Positions 1 through 13,599 are shown, counted from the first letter of the stretch. The stretch is 64,000 bases of DNA from Chrysopilus asiliformis (GCA_964034945.1 OZ035963.1:44725090-44789089), one strand, 5' to 3'. The notes: a model not told the origin generated them from the sequence alone. A program made the numbers and translations.

Positions 1-660
1 TTTAAATGTTTTTTTTCCATAAAATCGTTAGTTTGCAAAAAAATCACCAAAAACCTAATTTTTAAAATTTTAATAAAAATATTTCAACAACGGTAAAAGA
101 TAACGGATAAAAGAAAAACACAAAATTGGGGCAAACATTATTATATTCAATTCATCACACATGTATACTAAAGTGTCAAAAACTCGTTTTTTTCGATATA
201 ATGGCACAAAACTGATATTTTGTAAATAACGGCATATCTTTCGGGATATTCAGTTCTAGTGAAAGACAATTCTCATTAATGAAGTGAATTAATGAGAATG
301 GCATTCTGCACAATTTTGTCTTTTACCGTTATCCGTTATATTTTACCGTTATTGAGATATTTTCATTAATATGTAAAAAATCATATTTTTGCGAATAATT
401 TGCAAACTAACGGTTTTTCGACAAATCAGTTAAAAGAATAATTAAAGATGTTAACATTTTCTACATTTTTGCCAATTACCGTAAATTGATATCTTTTACA
501 TTTCTCAAGTTATCTCAAATTTTGTACGTTTTTGATATTTTTGGATGAACCAACAATTTATTGGGCGGTTGTATTGGGTTGACAATACGACAGGGCTATA
601 ACGTAAATTGCACAGGGTCGTAGATTTTGTAGAAGAAAGTTTTGTGTTGACCACAACTGA
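1..660. repeat. AT-rich spacer with CCGTTATC-type motif repeats
   Basis: The motif TTTTACCGTTATCCGTTAT and its complement recur near 85-115 and 315-350. Related stretches occur at 7430-7610, 25270-25370, 44440-44640 and 55780-55890, so this is a dispersed repeat. Its boundaries and class are not clear. Confidence 0.4.
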
Positions 661-669
661 TATTTTATA

Positions 670-1238
670 CTCGTATGGTGAAACCAAAGGGTATATTAAC
701 TTTGCCTTACCGTTTGTAACGCCAAGATCACGTTATCACACACAAAAATGAATTACACCAGTGAGTTTAGAGTGACTAAAAAAATTGATTTTTGCATGTC
801 CGTCCGTCTGTCCGTTCGTTCGTCCGTCCGTCCGTCTGTCTGTACCGCGGATTACGAGCACACGGGTTGAGCTAGAGACTTGAAATTTTGCGCAGATCAG
901 TTTTACGTAAAATGCGAGGCCAAGTTCGTTCATGAGCAAAAATGGACCATTAGGGAGGTGCCCCCCATACGAACGGAAACGATTTTTACAAATATCCAAA
1001 AACGGTGCATCTTATCAAAAAAGTGCAAGAACAAAGGTTATTTAGGATATGATTCTACATAAAACTCCCATACATCAAAATCCGATTGGAATAAATTTAA
1101 AAAAATCGTATTGGAAAGTTTGACTTCAAAGTGGAATTTTGATACAACTGTTCGCCGTTCACTTAAACTTCGAACAATGCCATATTACCATACGGGTATT
1201 AAATAATTGCCAGATTGGCAATTATAGCTTTTGTTATG
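670..1238 (-). mobile_element. repeat A, near-complete copy
   Basis: Repeat A is a non-coding family of about 550 bp. Read in its own direction it runs from CATAACAAAAGCTATAATTG, through a short palindrome around TGCCAATCTGGCA and an internal run of GACA/GACG units, to CACCATACGGG. An inverted pair CCCGTATGGTGA/TCACCATACGGG lies near its ends. This copy is on the minus strand and has (GTCC)n/(GTCT)n at 797-842. The class is uncertain; it resembles dispersed elements of other flies that carry a GTCCGTCTGTC tract. Confidence 0.75.
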
Positions 1239-1854
1239 TTTTTATGATGTATTTGGGGATTACGATGACATTCATTGTTTATCGCTGTTTACAATAATTG
1301 TCACGATAACATAACAAAACAAAATGCGGAGTAGTAGGTAGTAGTAGGTAACATTTAATACTACCTGTAGCTGCAGCTTGCCGCAGCGGCTCGACATACA
1401 AATGTGAAACTTCGTTCTCAAAAATGATCTTTTTGAAGAATAAATATCGCTCAAGATTAACTGATCTTCATCTAGATAACACTCTGCGTATTAGTTGTTC
1501 TTCAAGAGTACCAAATTTTAAAAAAACAGGACACAAAATGTCATTTCTCTCATTAAACTATTCAAGTATAATATTGTATTATTATTATTATTATGAAACT
1601 TTATATGTATATTATATTCTATTAAATAATTTACCTTAAACGGCTTAAACTGTGTTTTTAATACAAAAATAAATAAATATATTAACTAATGTTTAAGTTT
1701 TTTGGACCTTGAAATTTTTTTTTCAAATTATTCGGACCTCCAGAGAAACTAAATGCCGACTCCGGCTCTACTGTATAATTTATTTTTATTCTTTTTAAAG
1801 GTTTTTTTTTTATTATTAGTGTGAACCTCAGTGATTTAAATATCTCGTAACTTA

Positions 1855-2140
1855 TGCCCCAAATAGATGAGGCCTCAACGTCGGCTTTATGACGCCATGG
1901 TGTAGTGTGTATAGAGAGCCTATAATATAGAAAGTGGATTACCGGACTGGAGCGACTAGACATGAACGATTTCCGTTATTTTGATAATTGTTTGTGACAA
2001 ATAACGAAATAGCGCTCGTTTTTCAGCTCAGCGGCCATTTTTACACGTCCAGATGTCCACTCTCTATATTATAGGATCTCTACACACATGATGGCGTCAT
2101 AACGCCGACGTTGACGCCTTATCTGTTTGGGACTTAAGGG
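1855..2140. repeat. foldback element with ~80-bp arms
   Basis: The arm at 1855-1936 is an imperfect inverted copy of 2052-2138 (core CGTCGGC...ATGACGCCAT and TATAATATAGA). The spacer includes CAGCGGCCATTTTTACACGT, which recurs diverged at about 2400-2425 together with its upstream flank (1960-2080 versus 2325-2465), so part of the unit is tandemly duplicated. Confidence 0.6.
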
Positions 2141-2751
2141 TTTATTGATCGGTAATGTGAATATTATTTACTTTGTTTGAGATTTCATATATTTACACAA
2201 ATCTAGAGAGAGGACAGTCTATTAGGTCCAATTATTAGGCCAGTTAGAACATTTTTTTTCAATTTATTAAAACAACTACAACTTTCCAAATTTTTTTAAT
2301 ACCTCAGACATGAGTTTTTTACTTATATTGACCGATTTCAGTTATTTTAATAATTATTTGCGACAGAGAAATAAATTTTTTAAATTCTTCGCACTGGCTT
2401 TTTAGCCCGGCGGCCATTTTAACACGTCTCATTGTGCATTCTCTAGATTATAGTCCAAATCTACACAAATTCAACGGCCAACAGGCTTTCCCCACATATA
2501 CTAATTTTAAATTTACTGTAATGATTTTTTTTTTCATTTTTAAAGTATTTTTTTATTCAGGTGTTCTTAAATTTGTTTAGGGTTTTATTTTTCAGGGGTG
2601 TTCCAAAATTTGTTTTTGTTTTCTTTTTTTTACTCTTTTTAAAGATACCAGTGAAAAAACTTTTAATATCCGATTAAATTTTAAGTTTTTCGGTAACCAT
2701 TTTGTATTCTAATAATTATTTATAGATTCACAATTTTTTTCAAGCAATGTC

Positions 2752-3190
2752 CCACGAATGCCGAAGCGGGATCGAAGTCGGTTCAGGGAATCAAAATACA
2801 CAGGGAGAAAAGATATAACCGAATGCGAAAACGGGATCAAAATCGGTTCAGTGGATCCAAAGTTACAAGGAGGGATTCTTGCACACCTTTCAGTATTTAC
2901 AACTGAATGGAGAAAGCGGGATCGAAATCGGTTTAGTACATCAGAAGATACAAGAGAAGGGGGTTAAATTGAGGAGGGAGGTGAAACTCTTCTACACTAA
3001 AATAATCCTTTTATTATTTACAACCGAATGACGAAAGCGGGATCGAAATCGGTTCAGTGGATCAAAAGATACAAGGAGAGAGGGGGTTTATATTAAGGGG
3101 GTTTACAAAAACCTTCCGAAAGCCATATCCAGCCGAATGCCAAAAACAGGACTGAAATCGCTTGAATGGTTCAAAAGTTATGAGGGAAAG
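2752..3190 (+). repeat. degenerate tandem repeat (AAGCGGGATCGAAATCGGTT)
   Basis: Five spaced units with the core CCGAATGxxGAAAGCGGGATCGAAATCGG followed by TTCAGTGGATCAAAAG occur near 2757, 2819, 2908, 3028 and 3132. The block ends in TTATGAGGGAAAGACAAAC, a terminus-like sequence often seen next to transposon ends. No protein reading is convincing. Confidence 0.6.
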
Positions 3191-3249
3191 ACAAACTAAC
3201 ATACTAACAAACAAACTCTCACTCCAAACGCATATACCTTCTCCGTTCC

Positions 3250-5820
3250 GTCGGGGGTAAAAAGCCGAAAGATGGAACGATAATGATATTGAATTTCTTG
3301 ACATAATACAACCCCAATTATATTCGCTTGCACATTTCACTTATAATAAAAAGTTTGTGAAAAATAATCAGAGCAAAGAGAATTTTTTCATGCATATTGC
3401 ATTTGACTAGTTTTTCGCTAAGGATCGCTCACTTTTCGAGGTGAGCAGTTGAATTCGATTAATCAAAAGTGAAACATCTCAAGATACGAGCAGAAAAGGT
3501 GAATTTATACTTCCCAAAAAACGATTCATCTCGTCGTTTGGTCGCTATCTTTTGATCCTAGACGGAACCACTCCAAGGATCTGTGAAACACGAAGGAATA
3601 TTCACATGTACCAAAAACCAACTTGCAAGAAAAATATGTGGCAGTTGAACTGATTTTTTGTAAACGCTACGGCAGAATAAACACCTTTACAGATGAAGAC
3701 AAGAATTTTGGAAGAAGGTCGATAGGACAAAAAGGTGTAAGTGAACAGAAAAACATTAAATAGAGGAAGCGAAATGAATGAAAAAGACCAAGTCTTGAAT
3801 TTGTTTGAGTAAAAAGTTAGTTACGGAAAGAAAGAAAAAAAGTTGAATTGGGCTGTATCGTAATTTAATTTTAAATGGAAGTCTTTCTTGTTTTCGAGGA
3901 AGACATCTGCCCTTGAAAATTGAATTATTATCATTACCATTAAAGAGTCTGTCTTTTCGATTTAAACTATAAGGAAGGGTAACTACGGACTGATCTATAT
4001 ATCCGTGCAGTTATAAATGCGGCAATTTCGCAACAAAAAATCAAAGGTGATGTAAAGGAATCCGGAAAATGGCAGAAAGAAGGTCTAATTATTGCAATTG
4101 TTGAATTTTTGGCATATATTCCAAAAATTTTTGTTTTTCAAAAATCATGTTTACATAAGAAAATCCACTTCATAGTAAAGTTGCACAATTTATTGCGAAA
4201 TAGCGCAACATTATTTTCGTAACAGTATTTTTAGTGTCTACATTGAATTTTTACAACTTTTATTTATGTAGTTTTAATATTGATTTTTTTTTAAATTCAA
4301 GGCAAATAAATTTTTTCCAGCAGTTAAGTGACTAATCTCATCAGCCTGAAATATGAAGAAATATAGGTTTATCCCAGCAGGATGTATTTTTTTAAATGAA
4401 TTTTATTTCTACAGTTAATATTATTTCATAACAACACCCGTCAAACTATTCCGAGTCATGAAATATAGCCACATACGCATATTTATTGCTGGTGTCGAAT
4501 ATCGTTCCATGTAAATCTGAGTACGACCCATCAAAAGGATTAACAGTAACCAACGTCAGTTAAAAGTTAATCGAATTCTAAATATGAATAATTTTTTCAC
4601 TGCGAGATAAAATTTTGTTTTGGGGAAGTCCAAAAAAAATTTAATTTTTCACAAAATCTCCGCAGGGGGTAATGAATTTTTTAATCTATGAACCGAAAAG
4701 GGCTTACAAATTTGAATTTCAAAATTTTTTTAAATGTCAAGAGTTAATGTTGGAAATGAGAATTTTTCCTAAACGAAATGTATAACTTATATAATCTTGT
4801 AAACTGAATGCACAACATTGGAAAAATTAAGTGAAACTTGTCAATAAACTTATCTTAACATGTTTTTTTTTTAAATATTACAAGTTTTTCTTTCAACGAA
4901 CACAGGAACCGATTCAGAACTCTTATCTGATCCGCTTAAGGATTTTTGTCCATTGATGTGCAGGATAAGAAACTTATCATAAGCTGATTGTAAACGGCTC
5001 TAAAATTTACATAAATAGTCTGACAACGTCGGCATTGCAAATTCTATAAAAGTAAAATAACAATTTTCATGCGGAAAACCTAAGATTGCTTTAAGTTTTA
5101 TAAGCCTTACCTAAGGAGATAACTAATCAGCAGGTACAAAATTCTATTTGCAACCGATCTTATTTGTTTCAGATTTGTTTCATTTGTTTATTCACAAACA
5201 GCTTTAGCACAGATAACCATAGGATTCAAAATATTTGAGTTGATTTGTTTGGGTAGCGAAAAAAAAATTTCTCCTTCAAATGCTTCTTGATATAATGTTA
5301 AAAATAATATAATATATGACTTGAAATAATTTTGAATTTTTCCATTTTGAATTTTTAAAGTTTTTTTATTGCACAAATATCTTAGAAAAGATGAACTAGG
5401 ATTTTGACGTAGCCACTCAAATTAGAACATAAATTTCACAAGCAAACTTCAAAAATTTGTGAGAAATTATTGTAACAAGGGAAATAAATTTGCAAAGTAA
5501 GAAACAGACCATTTTCCCATTTCCCCCTAAATTTCCATATTTAAGTAATGCTGATCTAGAAATTAAAAAAAAATTAATCTCGTTATCTTTTAAGGAGAGT
5601 TTTCGAAAAATTCCTTTTTGGCAATTTTTTAAACCAAAGAAAGTGTCCCTTTATCATAATAGTGTAATTATAGTGTAAGGCCAACTTTTTCGTTTTTATT
5701 TGTTTTTTTGTGAAAAAAAATCTAAGAAAAACCTCGTGGTTCAGAGTCTAGAAAAAAGACAAAGTTCAATTTGATCAAAAAAAAATTAAATTTAATTACA
5801 TTGCATTGCTTTAATGGAAA
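3250..5820. other. spacer, nothing recognised
   Basis: AT-rich sequence with no credible coding segment, long inverted repeat or tandem array that I could see. Confidence 0.4.
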
Positions 5821-5821
5821 T

Positions 5822-7021
5822 TTACATAGTGAGAGACTGACAGACTGATAGACTGATAGGCTGAAAGACTGACAGACAGACAGATAGACAGACAGAGAGA
5901 CAGACAAACAGACAGACAGACAAACAAAGAGACAGACAAACAGATAGACAGACAAACAGATAGACAGACAAACAGACAGACAAACAGACAAACAGACAAA
6001 CAGATAGACAGACAAACAGACAGACAAACAAGCAGACAGACAAACAGACAGACAAACAGACAGACAAACAGACAGACAAACAGACAGACAAACAGACAGA
6101 CAAACAGACAGACAAACAGACAGACAAACAGACAGACAAACAGACTGACAAACAGACAGACAAACAGACAGACAAACAGACAGACAAACAGACAGACAAA
6201 CAGACAGACAAACAGACAGACAAACAGACAGACAAACAGACAGACAAACAGACAGACAAACAGACAGACAAACAGACAGACAAACAGACAGACAAACAGA
6301 CAGACAAACAGACAGACAAACAGACAGACAAACAGACAGACAAACAGACAGACAAACAGACAGACAAACAGACTGACAAACAGACAGACAAACAGACAGA
6401 CAAACAGACAGACAAACAGACAGACAAACAGACAGACAAACAGACAGACAAACAGACAGACAAACAGACAGACAAACAGACAGACAAACAGACAGACAAA
6501 CAGACAGACAAACAGACAGACAAACAGACAGACAAACAGACAAACAGACAAACAGACAAACAAACAGACAGACAAACAGACAGACAAACAGACAGACAAA
6601 CAGACAGACAAACAGACAGACAAACAGACAGACAAACAGACAGACAAACAGACAGACGGATTGAGCTAGAGACTTGAAATTTTACGCAGATTCGTCTTTC
6701 GTAAAATGCAAGGCTAAGTTTGTTAATGGGCAAAAATGGACCATTAGGACGAAAACGTTTACGAACGAAAACGTTTTTTGCGAATAGCCAAAAACGGTGC
6801 ATCTTATTACAAAAGTGCAAAAACAAAAGTTATTTAGGATATGATTCTACATAAAACTCCCATATATTAAAATCCGATTAGAATAAATTAAAAAAATCTT
6901 TTTGAAAAGTTTGACGTCGAAGTGGAATTTTGATACAACTGTTCGCCGTTCACTTAAATCACCATACGGGATTTCAATAATTGCCAGACTGGCAATTATA
7001 GCTTTTGTTGTTTTAGTTATG
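5822..7021 (-). mobile_element. repeat A copy with hugely expanded internal microsatellite
   Basis: From 6658 to 7021 it matches repeat A on the minus strand (GAGCTAGAGACTTGAAATTT through AATTATAGCTTTTGTTG). At the site of the family's short GACA run there is instead about 840 bp of CAGACAGACAAA units. The distal end of the element beyond the microsatellite is missing. Confidence 0.8.
5828..6657. repeat. (CAGACAGACAAA)n microsatellite, about 830 bp
   Basis: A 12-bp unit CAGACAGACAAA, very homogeneous between about 6030 and 6650 and more degenerate (AGATAGAC, AAGAGAC variants) at the 5828-6030 edge. Because the unit is a multiple of three it leaves all three minus-strand frames open (SVCL, LSVC, CLFV repeats); these are not proteins. 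Confidence 0.95.
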
Positions 7022-7624
7022 TGCTTGACATAAAATATTTATACGAATAAACCAGTTTTTTCAGGAAATTTTCGTTTTTTTTTCGAATAACTCTTTAACA
7101 GTTTTTTGCAATATTTTTTAACAATTTAACAACAATTTTTAGAAATATTTTTTAACAATTTTTGAGGCTCCACTTATAAGCAATAGTGGTTTAACCTTAT
7201 ATAAAAATTTGTCTATTGTGGGTTTTTAATTTTTCAACTTGCTATCATAGTAAGTGCAAAAATGAAACTTTTGTTTATAACTTTGCTAATATTATAATGT
7301 GCACCGGTTTTTCCCCAAAAAATTTACACTGAATAGCAGTATAAAAACCAAAAACCCAAGAATCTCGATTTTGTGGGTTGGACCAATTTCGTTCCCACAT
7401 ATATATAAATATGATTTTGTTTACGAAATCTGAAATATCTCGATAGTGGATAATAGTGAAAGACAAAATTATGGCAAATATTACCTTCTTCAATTTTTCT
7501 CATACAATGAACCGCCAAAAGACTGATTTTTTTTTTAAATAACGCTATATATCGATTCCGGTCTGAGATATCGAGTTCTAGTAAAAGATAAAAGTGTAGC
7601 AATACTTTATTTTACTACGTATAA

Positions 7625-8016
7625 CCCTTTATTTGGCTATATGACGGAACTGTTACTGTAATTTTGCCTTTAAAACTGTCTCAGCGGTAAATTTCAAATC
7701 TCAATAAATTGTAACCGTCCTGTAACATTTCGGTACATGCGTTTATTTGCCATACATTAGGGAAAGACTGTTTCTATTTTTTTAGTTGGAAACCGGCAAT
7801 CTGTCAATTGGTGTCCTTATTAAATTGTTACTATTGCAATAAAACTACTAACATATACAAGTCTTTGCTTCATGTACGACAAATAAACGGATGTGCCGAA
7901 ATGTTACAGAACGGTCACAATTCATTGAGAGTTGAAATTCACAGTTGAGGCAGTTTTAAAAGCAAAATTACAGATTTACAGAACTGTTACATTCTGTCAC
8001 ATGGCCAAGTAAAGGG
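7625..8016. mobile_element. inverted-repeat MITE with ATAA duplication
   Basis: 392 bp with imperfect inverted arms of about 120 bp (CCCTTTATTTGGCTATATG / CATGGCCAAGTAAAGGG) and flanking ATAA at 7621-7624 and 8017-8020, which looks like a 4-bp target-site duplication. Non-coding. Confidence 0.65.
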
Positions 8017-9587
8017 ATAAGAAAATAAAAATGTCGATAAATATAGTGAATGGTCCAAAGTGGAAAAGATTCGGTACAGTGCGGAGTAGAGTAGTAAGTA
8101 GATCTACGCCGATCGGGGTAAATGCACATATCTGATAGGTATATGTACATCGTGGTGAAGTGCGGGATCTCGTTATGATTTTGATTTTTCAAGTGATTTT
8201 AACTGAACTCTACTTGAGTTATAAGATAAAACAGAGTTATGAAGATAAACGCCACCATAATATTTTTGTGAATAGATTTCATAACATGAAGAATTCACCT
8301 GGCTACCTAAACCCCTTGGTAATCTGACAAACAAAAGACCTATCCTGAACGGCAATAAAAAGTTTTATATTTTGGCTTAATGCAAAAGGAACAAAGGTGA
8401 AGACCAACGGGATATTCAAACCATACTGAGCAAGAAAGTCAAAGAACGTGTATTCAAAAGAATCGTGAAACGTAGTTCTTTTAAAAGCCAATAAACAATA
8501 AATTAAAACAGATTTCTTCGCTTTCGGTAAACCCACACGCCACGTAGTTCAGGAGTTCAAAAGAGGGTTTCAAACATAAAAATTATGATTTATAATTGCA
8601 CCAAACGTCTTTGAATCACTGTAAGGACTTATGAGTTTTATATGACCGTTAGTGATTATATTTTAGCCGGGAATTCATTCTTCTTATTAGATTCGAAATT
8701 GTATGACGACTTAATGACGTTTTTGGATATGGTTTCGGTTTTGCAACACTTTGGTGATTTTGAACAATTAATGCCCGTCAAAAAAATCTATCAATTAAAG
8801 CGACGAACCCCGAAATAAACATCGTATTAAACTTGGATTTTTTTGTGTGAATATTAGTGTTTTAAAAGTCAGTCGATTAGGAAGCACTAAAATAAGCAAA
8901 TTAGGCTATAAATTAACCAAACCAAATTAATTTCAACACTATAAAGACGTCCTAAAAATAATTTTGTTCCTTACAATTAAAAAAATGTTAATAATTTTTA
9001 AAATATATAAATTTTGTGAGTAAAATACAAGCGAAAAGCAAAAATTATATGCAGTATTTACGGTGAATTGTAAACGGTGAATATTTTCTCACCATTATAA
9101 AAATATCAATTAGTTGGGGATTTTTTACTTCATGAGAATCTAAGATGCTGCCAAACAAGAGTCTTTTGCTATAGGCGTTTATTACAAAAGGGTGTGACCA
9201 TATTAGTTACTTCCGATGTGTAAGGGCCACAAAAAAAATTGAAAAGAAATAATTCCGAAAAGGGAGAAAGTCCTAAATTATATTTAATCTAAGAGAAAAC
9301 ACAAATAGTAAGTAAATATTCCACTGAAGAAAATTGTGCTTAGAAAAATTTAAAGAAAAGTTACAAAGGTATCAAATTTCATAGAATGTGAATTTAATAT
9401 TTTTCGTTAATTGAGGTTAAACAAGTTTGAAAAACTGTTTCTAATTTTACCTACTTTTCAATATTAAACATTAGAGATTCTTTGACATATTTAGGTGAAA
9501 TTTCTCATAAAAAAGTATTTTAATTATTTGGTCGAACCCTTAAAATATTAAAGTTCGTAAATGATTTTACGAGTATCTATTTTTATA
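8017..9587. other. spacer, nothing recognised
   Basis: Minus-strand open stretches near 8173-8536 resemble no family I know and lack supporting context. The rest is AT-rich. Confidence 0.35.
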
Positions 9588-9699
9588 CCCGTATGGTGAA
9601 ACCAAAGGGTATATTAGGTTTGCCTTACCCTTTGTAACGCCAAGATCCCGTCATCACACAAAAAAATGAATTACACCAGTGTGTTTAGAATAATAAAAA
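9588..9699 (-). mobile_element. repeat A terminal fragment
   Basis: The terminal ~110 bp of repeat A in minus orientation (CCCGTATGGTGAAACCAAAGG through the TTACACCAGTGTG palindrome). It abuts a plus-strand repeat A copy head-on at 9700. Confidence 0.7.
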
Positions 9700-10220
9700 C
9701 ATAACAAAAGCTATAATTGCCAATCTGGCAATGATTGAAAACCCGTATGGTTATATTCGTATCAAAATTCGAACAGTTGTCCCAAAATTCCACTTTGAAG
9801 TCAAACTTTCCAATAAGTTTTTTTTTTTATTTATTTCAATCGGATTTTAATGTATGGGAGTTTTATGTAGAATCATATCCTAAATAACTTTTGTTCTTGC
9901 ACTTTTTTGATAAGATGCACCTTTTTTGATTGGATATTCGCAAAAGTCGTTTTTATTCGTAACGGGGGCACCTCCCTAATGGTCTATTTTTGCCCATTAA
10001 CGAACTTAGCCCTGCATTTAACGAAAAACAAATCTGCGTAAAATTTCAAGTCTTTAGCTCAATCCGTGCGCCCGCAGTCCGCGCCACAGACGGACGGATG
10101 GACGGATGGACATGCAAAATTCAATTTTTTATCAGTCTAAACACACTTGTGTAATTCATTTTTGTGTGTGATGACGGGATCTTGGCGTTACAAACGGTAA
10201 GGCAAATTTAATATACCCTT
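9700..10220 (+). mobile_element. repeat A, nearly complete copy
   Basis: Starts CATAACAAAAGC and runs to ATATACCCTT. The last bases (TTTCACCATACGGG) are missing. The internal tract is short (GACGGACGGATGGACGGATG). Confidence 0.7.
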
Positions 10221-10972
10221 GGTATAAATAGCATGCCAATCGAATATTACAATAATCTAACAAGGGAATTGTTGGAGATAACACTGACCGATCCTATTAA
10301 AACCTTTTTTTTATTAGATACATGATTAAAAATCTAGAATTCCACTTAAAGGAAAAACCCTCGATGAACTCCTCACCTTCATCATATGTTTGAGGCTATC
10401 CATTCACCCTCATCAAGGTTACCGAATGAAGTTAGAGATTTGAAATTTGTTACAAACTGGTTTTTCATGAATGGAATTCCATTTTTCATGGAATATCAGC
10501 CCTAAAAAAGATTAAGATCGACTAATTTATCCCCAGCCCCATACAAACGGATACGATTTTCGACGTAACCCTGAATTTCTCTCTTTGATAATTTCTCTTT
10601 GATAATTTCTCTTTGATATATTTTTTCTACGGACGTAAGGCTGTTTGAAGCGGGAGATCGCCAAGTATCCCGAGTCCACATATTAGCGACTCGATAATCC
10701 TCTAGCCATATATCTTTCGGCATATGCTGATCTACCTTGGATTGGAGATTTTTTCCAGGTTTGCTCCTTTAGGCTCATGTTTTGACCTAGATAAACTAGT
10801 TACGTCGATCGGTACGAGGAGGCGTAAAAGGTTTAGGCCCGCGTACAGTTGAGCCAGCTCACTGTGTGCCTGTTTAGACGTGGACGTTTAGGGTTTCATC
10901 TTATCGTCATTTTGGTACGTGACGAAATACCCCACGTAAAGCTCTAAGCAGGCACATAGATTAGCTGGCTTA

Positions 10973-11455
10973 AGCAGGGTTTAGACGAAGCAACTGGCTG
11001 CAAGTAGACGTAAATACACGCGATTTGAGCTAGTGTGCGACGCTCGCATATGTGTGAGAATACTCGCTGCTCTCTCAAAAATAATAGAAAGCCATTCTAT
11101 TTTTCTAGCAAGTAAAAACCAATACAACAACATGGAACCGTGTAAACAAGAGGTGGTTTTATGTGTGTGTGTTTCGGTTCATTTTATATTTGCTGCTTTG
11201 CCAGAAAACGTCGTAACATTTTAAGGAAAAAACGACACGGATATAAAAAACTCGTCGGCAACAAACAGTTTCAGGTCGAAATTCGCAAATTTTTCCACAA
11301 AAAAGAGTCGTGATATTTTTTCTCAGAAAATTTTAGGTTATGTTTTCCTTCGGCTGTCATTCTACTTGCAACGATTTACTTGCATCGTGTAAACGAAGCA
11401 AACTACTTGCCTCTCTTTACTTGCAGCGAGTTACTCGCTGTGTATAAACCCTGCT
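10973..11455. mobile_element. MITE with TTA duplication (PIF/Harbinger-type)
   Basis: 483 bp with terminal inverted repeats AGCAGGGTTTA / TAAACCCTGCT and inner matches around TGCAAGTA. TTA flanks both sides (10970-10972, 11456-11458). Three-base TWA duplications are characteristic of PIF/Harbinger elements; assignment is by that feature only. Confidence 0.65.
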
Positions 11456-12636
11456 TTAGCTTAAGTGTAGGGCGGACAGGTTACAGGGTCAACACCACCC
11501 TGTTAGTCTATTCGCCCGCAACAAACGCCTGATCGCCGCAATGTTTATTAAAAGTATGTTTGATTAAAGGGACCAAAAATAGTCACAAGATTTGCATATT
11601 TTTCTGTTTTAAGAAAACTGACTTCTGACTAATAGTATGATCTTCGATACAAGAACAGCATCAAATTTACACAAAATACTCGTATTTCATTCCACATTAC
11701 AAAAGCCGCCCAATTTCCTCATACAAGGATCGGAATTCCATCTAAGCGCTTTATCTTGAGTGAAAATTTCTTCAGGAGGGTTTACCCTTTCTACTCTTTT
11801 TCTTTACAATTCACGGAAGGAATAAAAAAAAATATACAACAGAAACATACCACGACAAAAGATTCAATAATTAAGAGGGAGATATGACAGTCCCGCACTT
11901 TCTAATTTAATCGGTTTGTAATCAGAAAATCACAACTTTCTTACGTAGAAAACCATTTTGAATTGAGGAAGGATTATGTTTCAAAAAATATCTCAAAGAA
12001 AAACATTTCATTGAATCTTTATCGAAAATTAAAAATTCTCAATACAATAAACGGCAAAATTCCTGTAAAGAAATCGACCCTGATTGAAATGAACCAAAGA
12101 GGTTTTTTCTCCGTTCTTGTACATGTATCTGAAGAAAATTGAATAAGTGGCACTAATACGGTATTCGTTAGCAGCCTGACATTATTTAATTTTCTGCGAC
12201 TGTGACTTCAAATGTTTCATAGAGTAACACTCCTTCAAATTGGGAACTATAACATTATATTGTGTTGAAAGAATCCTAAGTACACTTTATAAGCGCCCCT
12301 CCGAACGGGTTATCATCAATAAATAAAGAGATTTGTCACGATAATTGCCTGATCATGCTTATGCATAAATTAGTTCGCCAAGTAAATTTATCCTTGTTTA
12401 CTATATTCGCTGGCTAGTAATAATAGACGATTTGTACACATTACTTGATACTGGTGGTTCCCAAACTGGGGTGCAAATTTTTGCGGGTGTGAGATGAATT
12501 ATTTTCATTTGTGAGATAAAGTTATAAATTCCACTAAACTTAACTCAAATTTGATTTCTTACCCAATTCTAAAATTGGATTCAGTGTAATAAAGTTATTT
12601 AGCTTTCAATTTTAGGATGAAGTAGTAGAAAAATTA

Positions 12637-13154
12637 CTACTTGCCTATGACGGGCCTTTCTGAAAAATTGTTTGCCTACGGTGCTTATTTTTCCCCGCTA
12701 AACATATAAAATGGTAATTTCAATTTTGTCAAAAATTTGCAAATATTCAGAGCAAAGGAATTTCTGAATATTTCTTTACGATTGTTTCTTTCGGTCAGCT
12801 TGTTTTATTTTGGGAAAGCTATTTCCCCGGGAAAAATGGGAAAAAGAATATTTGCGTTAACCTTACAGGACCTTCCGTTTCGAATTTCGAAAATCTAACA
12901 CCGGATTCGTGATCAGCGACCCCGAAAACCCCCGAGTGAAACTTTTCCGCCTCCTATTGAGCAGGATTCATGGCGAAAACCACGGTTTAAAAACACCGAA
13001 ACCCCCTTTACCCCCGTTTACCCCCTTAGCGGTAAAAATTTTGCCTTAGTTAGCGCCTACGTGATTGTTGGGACATACTGTGAAAGTTTCAAATTTCTAG
13101 CTTCAGGGGTTTAGCTTGGGCGTTGATGAGTCAGTCAGTCAATCAGGTTAAACG

Positions 13155-13208
<54 letters not shown>

Positions 13209-13230
13209 TATATATTATATATTATATATT
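12637..13230 (-). mobile_element. Helitron-like element F with one 122-bp minisatellite unit
   Basis: On the minus strand it starts in an AT tract followed by ATCGTTTAACCTGATTGACT and ends ...CCCGTCATAGGCAAGTAGT, resembling the hairpin-plus-CTAGT ends of the other Helitron-like repeats here. It contains a single unit (about 12822-12945) homologous to the minisatellite of repeat B. The 5' end is blurred by a TA microsatellite. Confidence 0.5.
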
Positions 13231-13233
13231 ATA
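13149..13233. repeat. (TA)n and (TATATTA)n microsatellite, left part
   Basis: About 50 bp of TA dinucleotides followed by TATATTA heptamers, interrupted at 13234 by repeat B. The same heptamer resumes at 18579. Confidence 0.85.
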
Positions 13234-13599
13234 CTAGCAGACCCTACGTTGGCAGCTAAAAGTTTTTTGTATAAATTTTAGAATGCCAAAAAACCATAAA
13301 TAACTTAAAAAGTTTTGGGAAAAAATGTTATCCTTACAGAACCTTCCGTTTGGAATTTTGAAATTCCAACACTGGATTCGTGATCAGCGACCCCAAAAAC
13401 CCCCTAATGCCGATCTTTCCCAGGAAAAACTGGAGAAAGGATATTTGCGTTATCCTTATAGGACCTTCCGTTTCGAATTTTGAAAATCTAATACCGGAAA
13501 AATAGAAAAAAGGATATTTGTGTTATCCTTACAGGACCTTCCGTTTTGAATTTTTAAAATCTAATACCGGATTCGTGATCAGCGACCCGAAAAACCCTA

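Noticed and set aside
5722..6826. Three overlapping minus-strand frames of 270-330 codons
   Set aside because: Pure translation of the (CAGACAGACAAA)n microsatellite; open in all frames because the unit is 12 bp.
8173..8536. Overlapping minus-strand frames of 60-77 codons
   Set aside because: No recognisable domain, no splice context, spacer-like composition.
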